Part shown: piece by piece, positions 17,872 through 26,327 of the stretch
How the letters are laid out: each line of letters opens with the position of its first letter
Position numbering within the stretch: position 1 is the stretch's first letter
Assembly (NCBI RefSeq): GCF_965243865.1
Contig: NZ_OZ251603.1
Location: 1,736,001-1,800,000 of the forward strand
DNA length: 64,000 nucleotides
Source of the DNA: Hyphomicrobium_A sp965243865
GTDB taxonomy: Bacteria; Pseudomonadota; Alphaproteobacteria; Rhizobiales; Hyphomicrobiaceae
Direction of reading: 5' to 3'
The notes under the pieces: generated by a model
Told to the model about the DNA's origin: nothing
Database searches by the model: none
Seen by the model: the letters and a program-made list of their open reading frames with translations, nothing else
Translations under genes and position numbers: made by a program

Positions 17872-18945
17872 ATGGCCACAGCACGCTATCGGTATGTCCA
17901 AGAACTCACGGACCGTCACGGCCACATCCGGCTGTACTACCGCCGCAACGGCTTCCCGCGCGCCACGCTGCGCGGCCCCGTGGGGAGTGCCGAGTTCATC
18001 GCTGACTACGAAGCTGCAGCCACTCAAACTCCCGTCGCAAAGTCTGGCCCAACGCGCGGAACGTGGCGCTGGCTATGCTGCGCCTACTTCGCTTCGACCG
18101 ACTACAAAACTCTGGATGAGCGAACCCAGCGCGTTCGGAGGCGGATCCTCGAGCTGACGTGGAATGAACCAGCCCCCAACAACACCTCTGTGCTCTATTC
18201 AGAGTGCCCGGTCTTGCGGCTTGATGCTCGACTGATCCGCGTGTTGCGCGACCGGAAGGCCAGCGTGCCAGAGTCCGCCAACTCACGGCTGAAAGCCATC
18301 CGTGCGGTTTTCACTTGGGCGTGCGAGGCCGATCACGTCTCGAGCAATCCAGGGCGCGAAGTGAAATTCTTGAGGTCGAAGCGAATTGGTGGCTTCCATG
18401 CCTGGAACGACGCGGAAATCGCCAAGTTCGAAGAGCGGCACCCTATCGGTACAAAAGCGAGGCTGGCGTTTGCGCTACTGCTCTACACCGGTCAACGGCG
18501 ATCAGATGTTGTGGTGTTCGGCCGGCAGCATGTGAAGGCTGGATGGCTACACTTCGTCCAACACAAGAATCGGAACCGGTTTCCGGTTACGCTCCAGCTC
18601 CCGATCTTGCCAGAGTTGCAGAGCGTCCTTGATCAGAGCCCTACCGGCGATTTGACTTTCCTCGTGAGCGCATTCGGCAAGCCGTTCACGCACGGCGGGT
18701 TCGGAAACTGGTTCAGCGATCGGTGCCGTGAGGCCGGCCTAAGCGATTGCAGCGCGCACGGCCTACGCAAAGCGTCAGCGCGGAGGCTCGCAGAGTGGGG
18801 CGCCACGACTGAACAGATCAAGGCTTGGTGCGGATGGCGGACAGCTAAGGAAGCCGATCGCTACCTGCGTGAGGTCAACCAGCGGAAGCTCGCCGGAAGC
18901 GTGGTGACGCTGGTGGCCAAGAGCAAAAACGGAACGAAAGTGTAA
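17872..18945 (+). CDS. int: Tyrosine recombinase (integrase)
   Basis: 357 residues. The catalytic set is visible: Arg in LLYTGQRRSD (about 209), His-x-x-Arg in SAHGLRKAS (His296, Arg299), Trp in CGWRT (322, in the place usually held by His) and the nucleophile Tyr in ADRYLREV (331). An N-terminal DNA-binding arm and a core-binding domain (about 60-165) precede them. It lies 67 nt from the 3' end of tRNA-Phe, pointing towards it, which is the normal layout for an element inserted in a tRNA gene. It catalyses integration and excision. Length and motifs look intact. Confidence 0.93.
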   Translation: MATARYRYVQELTDRHGHIRLYYRRNGFPRATLRGPVGSAEFIADYEAAATQTPVAKSGPTRGTWRWLCCAYFASTDYKTLDERTQRVRRRILELTWNEPAPNNTSVLYSECPVLRLDARLIRVLRDRKASVPESANSRLKAIRAVFTWACEADHVSSNPGREVKFLRSKRIGGFHAWNDAEIAKFEERHPIGTKARLAFALLLYTGQRRSDVVVFGRQHVKAGWLHFVQHKNRNRFPVTLQLPILPELQSVLDQSPTGDLTFLVSAFGKPFTHGGFGNWFSDRCREAGLSDCSAHGLRKASARRLAEWGATTEQIKAWCGWRTAKEADRYLREVNQRKLAGSVVTLVAKSKNGTKV

Positions 18946-18974
18946 ACCCGGTTTCGACGTCCAGCGTAAACCCG
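18942..18974. repeat. Short direct repeat between integrase and tRNA-Phe
   Basis: GTAAACCCGG occurs at 18942-18951, overlapping the integrase stop, and again at 18965-18974. Short direct repeats beside an attachment site can be arm-type integrase sites. Two copies are too few to be sure. Confidence 0.3.
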
Positions 18975-19012
18975 GACAACCAGCCTTGATATTACTTAGT
19001 TTTTTTTGATGA

Positions 19013-19088
19013 TGGTGCCCAGGGGCGGAATTGAACCACCGACACCGTGATTTTCAGTCACGTGCTCTACCAACTGAGCTACCTGGGC
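19013..19088 (-). tRNA. tRNA-Phe (GAA)
   Basis: 76 nt including an encoded CCA. The acceptor stem GCCCAGG pairs with CCTGGGC. The D-arm has AGCTCAGTTGGTAGAGC. The anticodon stem CGTGA/TCACG holds the loop CTGAAAA with anticodon GAA, and the T-arm has GGTTCAATTCC. It borders the integrase gene at its 3' side and is probably the attachment gene of the adjacent element. The gene is complete. Confidence 0.97.
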
Positions 19089-19208
19089 AACGCTCCGAAC
19101 GATGGACCATCAAGCCCAGAGCCCGGCCGTTATAGTGAGCGCTCTGCCGCCTGTCCAGCGCATAACGCAGCTCTTTCCCAAGCGACTTTCAGCCCGGGAT
19201 TTCAAGGC

Positions 19209-19448
19209 CTAAGGCAGCTCGTCGTCGCCCTCGGAGGCGCCCCCGCGCCCACCCGCCGCGGCTGCGTCCTCGCCATCCTCGTCGGCATCGGCAGCCCCGC
19301 CCGCGATTGCATAGCCATCACCCAGCCAACGCGCCAGATCGACGTCGCGGCAGCGCTTCGAGCAGAACGGGCGATAGGCCATGTCGGTGGGCTCGCCGCA
19401 GATCGGGCAGCGGCTATAGCCTTTTCCTTTGGGATCCTCACCCGCCAT
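19209..19448 (-). CDS. yacG: DNA gyrase inhibitor / zinc-binding protein YacG
   Basis: 79 residues. Zinc ligands are the CPIC and FCSKRC cysteines (CPICGEP then PFCSKRCRDVDLARWL), the signature of YacG. This small protein binds GyrB and inhibits gyrase in E. coli. The C-terminal half is an acidic Ala/Asp/Gly tail. It follows maf by 24 nt on the same strand, the usual alphaproteobacterial arrangement, and precedes tRNA-Phe. Confidence 0.92.
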   Translation of the reverse strand: MAGEDPKGKGYSRCPICGEPTDMAYRPFCSKRCRDVDLARWLGDGYAIAGGAADADEDGEDAAAAGGRGGASEGDDELP

Positions 19449-19472
19449 CGAAACGCATCACTCCACTTAGGG

Positions 19473-20216
19473 TCAGGTCGGGTCGAGCTCCGCCGCCCGC
19501 ACCCACGCGAAGTGGATCGGGAAGCCCTCGCCCGCCAGCATCGTCACCACCTCGGTCAGCGGCAGCCCGACGACGCTGGTGTATGAGCCGACGATCTTCT
19601 GCACGAACGATCCGGCCAGCCCCTGGATGGCATAGCCGCCCGCCTTGCCGCGCCATTCACGCGAGGCGATGTAGGCTTCGATCTCCTCGCGCGACAGATG
19701 TTTGAAGCGCACGCGCGTGTCGACGATCTTGTGGCGCACGCGGTCGTCCGGCGTGATCAGGCACACGCTGGTCAGCACGCGATGCGCGCGCCCTGATAGC
19801 AGCTGCAGGCAGTTCGCCGCCTCTTCGATATTCGACGGCTTCATCAGGATGCGCCGCCCCACCGCCACCACGGTATCCGCCGCCAGCACGTAGGCCGAGG
19901 CGATGTCCTTGTCGTTGGCGATCTGGTCGCGCGCCGTCTCCGCCTTGGCGCGGGCAATGCGCGCGGCATAGGCGCGAGGCATCTCGCCCCGCCGCGCCGA
20001 TTCATCGATCGACGACGGCCGCAGCGCGTCCGGCTCCACCCCCACCTGTGCCAGCAGCATCAGCCGCCGCGGGCTGGCGCTCGCCAGCACCAGCGTCGGG
20101 CGCGCCGCATCGGCCGATTGTCCGGCATTCTGCCGGGCCAGCTCCCGCCGCAGCGTCTCCCGCCGTGGCGTATCGGTGCGGCTCAGCGCGGTAAGGAAAG
20201 CGGCCTTGGCGATCAT
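19473..20216 (-). CDS. maf: Maf-family nucleoside triphosphate pyrophosphatase
   Basis: The core starts at about residue 41 with TLVLASASPRRLMLLAQVGV, the phosphate-binding Maf motif. LAADTVVAVGRRIL carries the catalytic Asp and GYAIQGLAGSFVQKIVGSYTSVVGLP is the C-terminal signature. The enzyme removes non-canonical nucleotides and has been linked to septum control. The reading frame allows a 40-residue N-terminal extension relative to most Maf proteins, so the true start may be internal. It is followed by yacG. Confidence 0.9.
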   Translation of the reverse strand: MIAKAAFLTALSRTDTPRRETLRRELARQNAGQSADAARPTLVLASASPRRLMLLAQVGVEPDALRPSSIDESARRGEMPRAYAARIARAKAETARDQIANDKDIASAYVLAADTVVAVGRRILMKPSNIEEAANCLQLLSGRAHRVLTSVCLITPDDRVRHKIVDTRVRFKHLSREEIEAYIASREWRGKAGGYAIQGLAGSFVQKIVGSYTSVVGLPLTEVVTMLAGEGFPIHFAWVRAAELDPT

Positions 20217-20456
20217 CGCGACGTCACCTTGCGGATTAAGGCTGGATAAGATGGGCTGTTACGATGGATACTGGCGGCAATGCCCGGCTCTGCCAAACGG
20301 GAGCCATGAACTGCATCTCAGTTGCTGACGCATTGCTACGGAACACTCTGACATTGCAAAGGCGGCGCCTGAAAAGCAAGTGGCCAATCCGCCGTTGCCA
20401 GAGGTCGCCCATTTCTGGATAAATCGCCCGGCGACGGGGCCAAAAGGGCTTCTAAC

Positions 20457-21155
20457 ATGATTGCCAAGTCCGCGATTGTCGAACTTCTCGGCCGCACGCC
20501 GCTTTTCGGCTCGCTGGACGAAGCAGAGCGTCGCACCATTGCCGACGAGATGCGCGAGGTCACCTTTGACCCCGGTCAGGTAATATTCGCCCGGGGCGAT
20601 GCCGGCCGCGAAATTTACCTCGTCGTCTCGGGCCGCGTGCGCATCTCCGTGCTGACCGCGGAAGGCCGCGAACTCTCGTTCGCCCATGCCGAGCCCGGAT
20701 CCATCTTCGGCGAGATCGCCATGCTGGATGGCGGGCCGCGCTCTGCCGACGCAACGGCCGTCGGCAAGGTGTCCGCGCTCAGCCTTTCCAAGCCGGCCTT
20801 CAAGCGCCTGATGGAAACGGAGCCGCCCGTCGCCGAAGCCGCCGTCAAGTTCCTGTGCGCGCGCATCCGCGACGCCGACCAGCAGCTGGAGGGCATCGCG
20901 CTCTACCCGATCGAAGGCCGCCTCGCGCGTTTCTTCCTCGCCGCTGCGCGGGCCAAGGCACCCGACCTCGAAGAGGGCCGCGTCACCATCGATTTGCCCA
21001 TGTCGCAAAGCGAGCTGGCGCTTCTCATCGGTGCGAGCCGCCCCAAGGTGAACACCGCATTATCCATGCTCGAACAGAGCGGCGCGCTCGAGCGCAACGG
21101 ATCGCGCATTATCTGCGATCTTGAAGAGCTGCAGGCAATAGCCGGCGCCGAATAG
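20457..21155 (+). CDS. CRP/FNR-family transcriptional regulator
   Basis: 232 residues. The N-terminal cyclic-nucleotide-binding beta-roll (about 10-125) contains the phosphate-binding motif FGEIAMLDGGPRSADA with its Glu and Arg, so it probably binds cAMP or cGMP. The C-terminal winged helix is MSQSELALLIGASRPKVNTALSMLEQSGAL (about 180-210). No FNR-type cysteine cluster is present. A class III cyclase starts 2 nt after its stop, so sensor and cAMP source are one transcription unit. Divergent from maf across 240 nt. Confidence 0.92.
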   Translation: MIAKSAIVELLGRTPLFGSLDEAERRTIADEMREVTFDPGQVIFARGDAGREIYLVVSGRVRISVLTAEGRELSFAHAEPGSIFGEIAMLDGGPRSADATAVGKVSALSLSKPAFKRLMETEPPVAEAAVKFLCARIRDADQQLEGIALYPIEGRLARFFLAAARAKAPDLEEGRVTIDLPMSQSELALLIGASRPKVNTALSMLEQSGALERNGSRIICDLEELQAIAGAE

Positions 21156-21157
21156 CA

Positions 21158-22597
21158 ATGACGAACCCATCGGATCGAGATCGGTCTGATCGCTCATCGG
21201 GCTTCGCACGCCTGTGCGCCCGAATGGGAGACGTTTGCCGTGCTGCGCTGAACGCGCTGTTCGCGCTGCGCGCGTTTCTCGCACGCCTGCTTCGCCCGCT
21301 TCTCGACAGCGCATTCGTCAAGCAGCTGCGCCTCTACGGCCGCCGCCTCGCCGCCGCCGGCACCGCGGGCCATCCATCGAACATCCGCCCGCGCCTGAAG
21401 ATCCTCAACGTCATGTGCTACCTGATCGCGGCGACGACGCTGCTTTACGCGATCCAGCAGGCGCTCACCGATTACGATCGCTTCGCGCCGATGGTGCACC
21501 TTAACCTGGCGATCGTCGCGCTCGTGCTGCTGGTGCCGTTCGCACATCGCATCAACGACATCGCCGGCGGCCTTCTGCTCGTCGCCGTCGAATATGCTGC
21601 CCTCATCGGCTTCGCCGCCTTCTTCAGCCGCGAAGGCGGCGGCCATCTGCAATACCTCATCGCCGCCGCCGCCGCGTTCGTCATCTTCGGCCTCGAACGC
21701 ATCTGGCTGGTCGCCGGCGTCATCATCCTCGCCGTCGTGCTGCATCTTTATGTCTGGTATGCTTTCCCCATCACCGGCCCGACCACTCCCGACCAGCAGG
21801 CGATGATGGATTCCCTTTACACGCAGGGCGCCATCACCACGTTCGCGCTCATCGCCGCGTCGGTCTATTACGCCTTCAGCCTCGCCGAGCAGGCCAAGGC
21901 CGAGACCGACGCAGTGCTGCGCAACGTGCTGCCTGACTCCATCGTTGAGCGCCTCAAAGCAAACCCCAACGGCATCATCGCCGACTCCATCGACGACGCG
22001 TCGGTGATGTTCGCCGACATTTCTGGCTTCGTCGCCCTCGCCCGCAGCCTCGGCGCGCACGCCACGGTCGACATGCTCGGCCGCATCGTCTCAGAGTTCG
22101 ACGCCCTCGCGGTCAATCATGGCGTCGAAAAGATCAAGACCATCGGCGATGCCTATATGGTCGTCGCAGGGCTCCCCGAGGCCGCCCTCGATCACGCCCC
22201 GCGCCTCGCCCGCATGGGTCTCGACATGCTGGCGACCGTCGAGCGCCTGCGCACCGAGAACGGCCTCCCCATCGCCCTGCGCATCGGCATGGCGTCCGGG
22301 CCGGTGATGGCCGGCGTCATCGGCACCAAGAAGTTCAGCTACGATGTCTGGGGTGACCCGGTAAATCTGGCGAGTCGCCTCGAAGGCCAGTCGATACCCG
22401 GCCGCATCCTCATCTGCCCGCAATGCCGGTCCAAGCTCGGCGAAGGCTTCATCTACGAAGCGCGCGAGGCAATCGACATCAAGGGCATCGGCTCTCAGGA
22501 AGCCTGGTTCCTCATCGGCGAACGCAGCCCGGGCGATCCGCCATCCGGCTTGTCGCTTACACCGATGGGCCACCGTCAAAGCCGAACCGCGTCCTGA
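21158..22597 (+). CDS. Membrane-bound class III adenylate cyclase
   Basis: 479 residues. Around six hydrophobic segments lie between about 85 and 245, followed by a short linker and a class III catalytic domain (about 275-460). Key residues: metal-binding Asp in MFADISGF and in KTIGDAYMV, substrate Lys in EKIKTIGD, Asp in SYDVWGD, and the transition-state Asn/Arg in PVNLASRLE. The Lys/Asp pair indicates ATP rather than GTP as substrate. It is coupled to the CRP-family gene 2 nt upstream, and probably makes the ligand for that regulator. The 3' end overlaps the convergent phosphatase gene by 41 nt. Confidence 0.92.
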   Translation: MTNPSDRDRSDRSSGFARLCARMGDVCRAALNALFALRAFLARLLRPLLDSAFVKQLRLYGRRLAAAGTAGHPSNIRPRLKILNVMCYLIAATTLLYAIQQALTDYDRFAPMVHLNLAIVALVLLVPFAHRINDIAGGLLLVAVEYAALIGFAAFFSREGGGHLQYLIAAAAAFVIFGLERIWLVAGVIILAVVLHLYVWYAFPITGPTTPDQQAMMDSLYTQGAITTFALIAASVYYAFSLAEQAKAETDAVLRNVLPDSIVERLKANPNGIIADSIDDASVMFADISGFVALARSLGAHATVDMLGRIVSEFDALAVNHGVEKIKTIGDAYMVVAGLPEAALDHAPRLARMGLDMLATVERLRTENGLPIALRIGMASGPVMAGVIGTKKFSYDVWGDPVNLASRLEGQSIPGRILICPQCRSKLGEGFIYEAREAIDIKGIGSQEAWFLIGERSPGDPPSGLSLTPMGHRQSRTAS

Positions 22598-23078
22598 TCC
22601 GGGCGAACAGCTGATCGCGCACACCGCGGTATTGCGCCAGCACCTGCTCGCGGCTGCCCTGATCTGCGGTCACCGTTGCATCGAGCGTCGGCCAGTATTC
22701 GACATCCACCGCCATCGTCCGCGTCAACTCCAGCGCCTGGTGATGCGCCTCTGGCGACAGCGTCACGATCAGATCGAACGAGGTGTCGTGCAGCTCTTTC
22801 AACGTGTTGGGCGTGTGCTTCGAAACATCGATGCCGATCTCGTCCATCACCGCCGTCACGAACGGATCGGTCTCCCCGGCGCGCACGCCCGCCGACGCCA
22901 CATACGCCCTGTTGCCCGCGAGATGCCGTAGGATCGCCGCCGCCATCACCGAGCGAACGGCATTTTGCGTGCAGGCGAAGAGAACAGCGCCCGGCAGCTC
23001 ACCCACAGGTGGCGGCGCGCCGGCCGGCGGGGTCTCCCGCACCTCACCGCCCGAGACGCTCGCGACGTCGCGAGACAT
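22557..23078 (-). CDS. Low-molecular-weight protein-tyrosine-phosphatase / ArsC-like protein
   Basis: 173 residues. The P-loop CX5R is FACTQNAVRS (about 34-43), followed by the family helix MAAAILRHL, and SGVDV-type and HTPNTLKEL segments. A catalytic-Asp region (YWPTLDAT) is also seen. This family covers tyrosine phosphatases and arsenate reductases. No extra cysteine pair is seen, so phosphatase is more likely. It lies 4 nt after the UPF0262 gene, the normal order in Hyphomicrobiales. Confidence 0.85.
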   Translation of the reverse strand: MSRDVASVSGGEVRETPPAGAPPPVGELPGAVLFACTQNAVRSVMAAAILRHLAGNRAYVASAGVRAGETDPFVTAVMDEIGIDVSKHTPNTLKELHDTSFDLIVTLSPEAHHQALELTRTMAVDVEYWPTLDATVTADQGSREQVLAQYRGVRDQLFARIRTRFGFDGGPSV

Positions 23079-23082
23079 GGCG

Positions 23083-23580
23083 CTACCCCTTCCAGTGCAG
23101 CGCGCAGATCAGAGTGAAAAGGCGGCGAGCCGTGTCGAGATCGACCGTGATCTTTCCCGCAAGACGCTCGAGCAGCGTGCGGCTGCCTTCGTCGTGCAGA
23201 CCGCGACGGCCCATGTCGATGGCCTGGATGCGCGAGGGCGGCGACGTCCGGATCGCCTCGTAGTAGCTCTCGCAGATCAGGAAGTAGTCCTTCATGATGC
23301 GCTTGAGCGGCGTCAGCGACAGCATATGCGTGACGACCGGCGCATCCGCCTCATCGCTGACCTGAAGCACCAGCCGATCCTCGGACAAACCGAGATTCAG
23401 CTTGTATGGGCCGTCCTCGCGACCATCGATGGCAAACGAGTTGCCCTCCAGGATGTCGAAAATCGCCACCTCGCGCTCGTGCTCGATGTTCGAGTTCGAG
23501 GTGGCCGTCGATTTTTCGTCGAGCGTGATCGCGACGAGGCGAGACTTCGACATTTTAGCCGGGGCTTCGGCTTCACTCAT
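23083..23580 (-). CDS. UPF0262 family protein
   Basis: 165 residues, starting at ATG 23580, 3 nt downstream of hisD. The run SRLVAITLDE, then REVAIFDILEGNSF, then MLSLTPLKRIMKDYFLICESYYEAIR, is characteristic of UPF0262, a family almost confined to Alphaproteobacteria and of unknown function. The ends look complete. Co-transcription with hisD and the phosphatase is expected from the 3-4 nt spacing. Confidence 0.92.
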   Translation of the reverse strand: MSEAEAPAKMSKSRLVAITLDEKSTATSNSNIEHEREVAIFDILEGNSFAIDGREDGPYKLNLGLSEDRLVLQVSDEADAPVVTHMLSLTPLKRIMKDYFLICESYYEAIRTSPPSRIQAIDMGRRGLHDEGSRTLLERLAGKITVDLDTARRLFTLICALHWKG

Positions 23581-23583
23581 GAT

Positions 23584-24897
23584 CTAAGGACCAGACGGCG
23601 TATTAAGGCGAATGTCGGCCGAAAGCCGGTGCGCTTCAAGTCCTTCTGCACGGGCGAGAGCCATGGCCGCAGGCGCCAGCGCAGCAAGCGATTTCGCGTC
23701 GAGCCTCAAAAGCGAGGTGCGCTTCATGAAGTCGAGCACGCCAAGACCCGACGAGAACCGCGCCGTGCGCGATGTCGGCAACACGTGGTTGGAACCGGCG
23801 ATATAGTCGCCGATCATCTCCGGCGTGCGCGAGCCGAGGAAGATCGCACCCGCATTGCGGATCTTGTTGCTCAGGTCTTCGAAGTTCTGCGTTGCGATTT
23901 CGAGGTGCTCGGCGGCGATCCGGTCTGCCAGGGCCGGCGCTTCCGCCAGCGACGAAAGCTCGATGATGGCACCGAACACGTTCCAACTCTCACCCGCGAT
24001 GTTCCCGCGCGGCAATGTCTGCAACTGCCTTTGCACTGCCGCCTCGACAGCACGCCCGAACTCGGCGTCGTCCGTCATCAGGATCGACTGCGCTGCCGTA
24101 TCGTGCTCGGCCTGCGCCAGCAGGTCAGCGGCAATCCATTCGGGATTGTTGTGCTTGTCGGCAATCACCAGCACTTCCGACGGGCCAGCGATGCTGTCGA
24201 TGCCGACCGTGCCGAACACCAGCCGCTTGGCAGCCGCTACGTAGGCGTTGCCCGGCCCGACGATCTTTACCACCGGAGCGATCGTCTCGGTGCCATAAGC
24301 GAGCGCGCCGACAGCCTGCGCACCACCGACGCGATAAATCTCTTCGACGCCGACAAGCTCCGCCGCGGCCAACACCAGCGGGTTCAACTCGCCGTTCGGC
24401 GATGGCACCACCATCACGATGCGCGGAACTCCGGCAACCTTCGCCGGTATGGCATTCATCAGCACGGAGCTGGGATACGAGGCGAGCCCGCCCGGGACAT
24501 AAAGCCCAACCGACTCCACCGCCGTCCAGCGCCAGCCGAGTTCGACGCCAATCGCATCGGTGTAGCGCTCGTTGATCGGCATCTGACGCTCGTGATGCTC
24601 AGCGATGCGATCCGCCGCCACCTGCAGCGCATCGAGCGTCTCCTGCGAGCAGGCCGCGCGCGCCTGCTCCACCTCGGCCTTGCTGACACGCAGGCCCATC
24701 TTGCCCAGATCAACGCGATCGAACTTTTTCGACAGATCGATCAGAGACTCATCGCCGCGCGCACGCACATCGGCAAGAATGCCCGCTACGGCGTCGCCGA
24801 CGTCCTGCGAGGCCTCGCGCTTCTCACCAAGAAACGCGGCAAATGCCGCCTCGAAGCCGGGATCGCGCGTCTGCAGCCGCTTGGGCATAGTCATCAT
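23584..24897 (-). CDS. hisD: Histidinol dehydrogenase
   Basis: 437 residues, normal length. It oxidises histidinol to histidine in the last two steps of histidine synthesis, with NAD and zinc. Seen: YVPGGLASYPSSVLMN, the nucleotide-binding VGPGNAYVAAAKR, the signature DSIAGPSEVLVIAD, and AGAIFLG...NHVLPT. A start at 24888 (MPKRLQT) is also possible. It follows the DUF2948 gene by 34 nt and precedes UPF0262 by 3 nt. Confidence 0.97.
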   Translation of the reverse strand: MMTMPKRLQTRDPGFEAAFAAFLGEKREASQDVGDAVAGILADVRARGDESLIDLSKKFDRVDLGKMGLRVSKAEVEQARAACSQETLDALQVAADRIAEHHERQMPINERYTDAIGVELGWRWTAVESVGLYVPGGLASYPSSVLMNAIPAKVAGVPRIVMVVPSPNGELNPLVLAAAELVGVEEIYRVGGAQAVGALAYGTETIAPVVKIVGPGNAYVAAAKRLVFGTVGIDSIAGPSEVLVIADKHNNPEWIAADLLAQAEHDTAAQSILMTDDAEFGRAVEAAVQRQLQTLPRGNIAGESWNVFGAIIELSSLAEAPALADRIAAEHLEIATQNFEDLSNKIRNAGAIFLGSRTPEMIGDYIAGSNHVLPTSRTARFSSGLGVLDFMKRTSLLRLDAKSLAALAPAAMALARAEGLEAHRLSADIRLNTPSGP

Positions 24898-24931
24898 CGG
24901 CCGCTGGCGGCCGTCTCCTTGAGAAATCCAG

Positions 24932-25366
24932 TTATTCGTCGATGGCGTGTGCCGGCCTGCTGCTCGTTGTCCACGCCGACCCTAAATCGCGCATCTCGGC
25001 CTCGATGCACTCGACCTCGAGGCGAACCGCCGCGCCGCCGGCAAAGTGCAGTATCACGGCGCCCGAGGGCTCATCGCCTGCTTCGAATGTCACAGCCAGA
25101 AGCGCCAGGGCGTGGTCCTTCTGCTTGAGGTCGAAGCCCTGCACCCGCGCACCCTTCACCCGCTCGAAGCGCAGTCCCGTCCGCCGGCGCTGGTTGACGC
25201 CGGCTTTGGCGGCGCCCTCCCAGTCGAAACGATTGGCGATCGCCGCAAACCGCATCTCCGCCCCGATGAAAGCCATATCGCCGACGCGCACCACCGCATC
25301 CTGCAAGTGGCAGGACAGAACCCGGAGGTCCTCCGGATCGAGGGCGATCAGCTTCAGATCTTCCAT
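24932..25366 (-). CDS. DUF2948 family protein
   Basis: About 144 residues from the ATG at 25366 (MEDLKLIALDPEDLRVLSCHLQDAVV). This opening is the family's usual N-terminus, so the longer upstream frame is not used. The body is strand-rich (DMAFIGAEMRFAAIANRFDWE, DHALALLAVTFEAG). Function unknown. It is regularly found before hisD in Hyphomicrobiales, as here. The murA gene that often precedes it is 1.8 kb away in this genome, separated by hicAB and small genes. Confidence 0.88.
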   Translation of the reverse strand: MEDLKLIALDPEDLRVLSCHLQDAVVRVGDMAFIGAEMRFAAIANRFDWEGAAKAGVNQRRRTGLRFERVKGARVQGFDLKQKDHALALLAVTFEAGDEPSGAVILHFAGGAAVRLEVECIEAEMRDLGSAWTTSSRPAHAIDE

Positions 25367-25582
25367 GTCGGTGTCCCTCGGGCCGCTGGTGAGCCTTTTT
25401 GGCCACGAACTTTCAAGGCGTTGATAGCGGCCGAGCAGCGACCACGCAACCAGCCTGTCCCCGTACATCGAACGCCGGAGGGGCCGCGGTCGAGTTGCGG
25501 AGGTGCCCGACAGGTTAAGAGACACGCAAAAACCGGCCTCAGGGGAGACAGATGCGCCTGCCGTGCCGCGCCCGACGGGTGC

Positions 25583-25744
25583 TCAGCGTGTGCTTGATCC
25601 AACTGAATCGATCGCCGCTGTGCGCAATGAAAACTCGTATGCGCCGCGTGCAAAGGCCGCGATACCGATCGCGCAGGCCAATAATGCGGCCATCATGGCG
25701 ACCTTGAGAATCTGCGTCTGCATTATGTCTTCGCTCGTAATCAT
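25583..25744 (-). CDS. Small single-span membrane protein
   Basis: About 53 residues from ATG 25744, or 47 from the ATG of MQTQILK. One hydrophobic helix (VAMMAALLACAIGIAAFARGAYEF) and a short polar tail. No family recognised. It could be a real small membrane protein, since the helix is well formed and the start region has purines, but nothing else supports it. Confidence 0.35.
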   Translation of the reverse strand: MITSEDIMQTQILKVAMMAALLACAIGIAAFARGAYEFSLRTAAIDSVGSSTR

Positions 25745-25849
25745 TTCGCCGTCCCGGCTTATGACTAGGGGAACGAAACACCGCCGGCCGTTCCGTCGGA
25801 AACAACCACGCGAATAAGCCCAAACCGGGGAGAAATAGCGGCGGCGCAA

Positions 25850-25881
25850 AAAGAACGAGCCCCGGTCGAAACCGAGGCTCG
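25850..25881 (-). terminator. Rho-independent terminator
   Basis: On the minus strand CGAGCCTCGGT pairs with ACCGGGGCTCG around a TTCG loop with one mismatch, followed by TTCTTTTTG. It ends the transcript of the 86-residue secreted protein gene (stop at 25940). Confidence 0.75.
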
Positions 25882-25939
25882 CCCTGCAAGCGCAAGAGCG
25901 GGATGGAGCTGAGATGCCCGCAACGCGCCGACGGGATTG

Positions 25940-26200
25940 TCAGTAGCAGTACTGGCGCAGCGTCCAGCCCTTCACGCGGCAGCGCTCGTTGCCGCTACCA
26001 TCCGTGGTGCACACGCGGTTCGGCAGCCGTTGGTAGGAGCAGTAATAGTTGCCCGCCTGGCCCTCGTAGCCCTTCATCGGCTGATTGAACTGGTAGTCCT
26101 GCGAATAAAATTCCTTGCCGCCGCCCTTGGCGAAGACGACGGAAGTGCCGGCCCAGGTCAGGAGGGCCGTGACGATTGCGGCAGTGAGAAAGATTTTCAT
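25940..26200 (-). CDS. Small secreted cysteine-containing protein
   Basis: 86 residues. A clear signal peptide (MKIFLTAAIVTALLTWAGTSVVFA) is followed by a 62-residue mature part rich in Tyr and Gly with four cysteines (NYYCSYQ, NRVCTT, ERCRVK, QYCY), likely two disulfides. It is followed by its own terminator. No family recognised. The export signal and even cysteine count suggest a periplasmic or secreted role. Confidence 0.7.
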   Translation of the reverse strand: MKIFLTAAIVTALLTWAGTSVVFAKGGGKEFYSQDYQFNQPMKGYEGQAGNYYCSYQRLPNRVCTTDGSGNERCRVKGWTLRQYCY

Positions 26201-26327
26201 CGGAGCACTCCATCAATGCGTTGTTGCGTGATGGAGTTGATACGCGGCCGCGAGCGCCCCCGCTGTTCCCCGCGTCACACCGCGGTTTAAGCGCTGAAGC
26301 ACCACACGACTTCCGCCTGCCTTGATA

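Larger units (their letters stand above)
1497..19012. mobile_element. Putative integrative element with defence cargo at tRNA-Phe
   Basis: Everything between the secretion genes and tRNA-Phe has accessory character: serine recombinase, terminase-like gene, defence operon, gene fragment, replication initiator, AlpA-like protein and integrase. The right boundary is set by the tRNA 3' end at 19013, where the integrase sits. The left boundary is uncertain: I looked for a second copy of the tRNA 3' end and did not find one in the window. The element may extend past position 1, may have decayed, or may be two elements side by side. Confidence 0.55.

Noticed and set aside
18990..19012. T-run (TTTTTTTT) after the integrase as a terminator
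   Set aside because: No stable hairpin directly precedes it. The GTAAACCCGG repeats are direct, not inverted.
22783..25128. A 781-codon plus-strand frame across the phosphatase, UPF0262 and hisD region
   Set aside because: Antisense to three clear genes with family signatures. Composition is Arg/His-rich, as expected for a shadow frame in GC-rich DNA.
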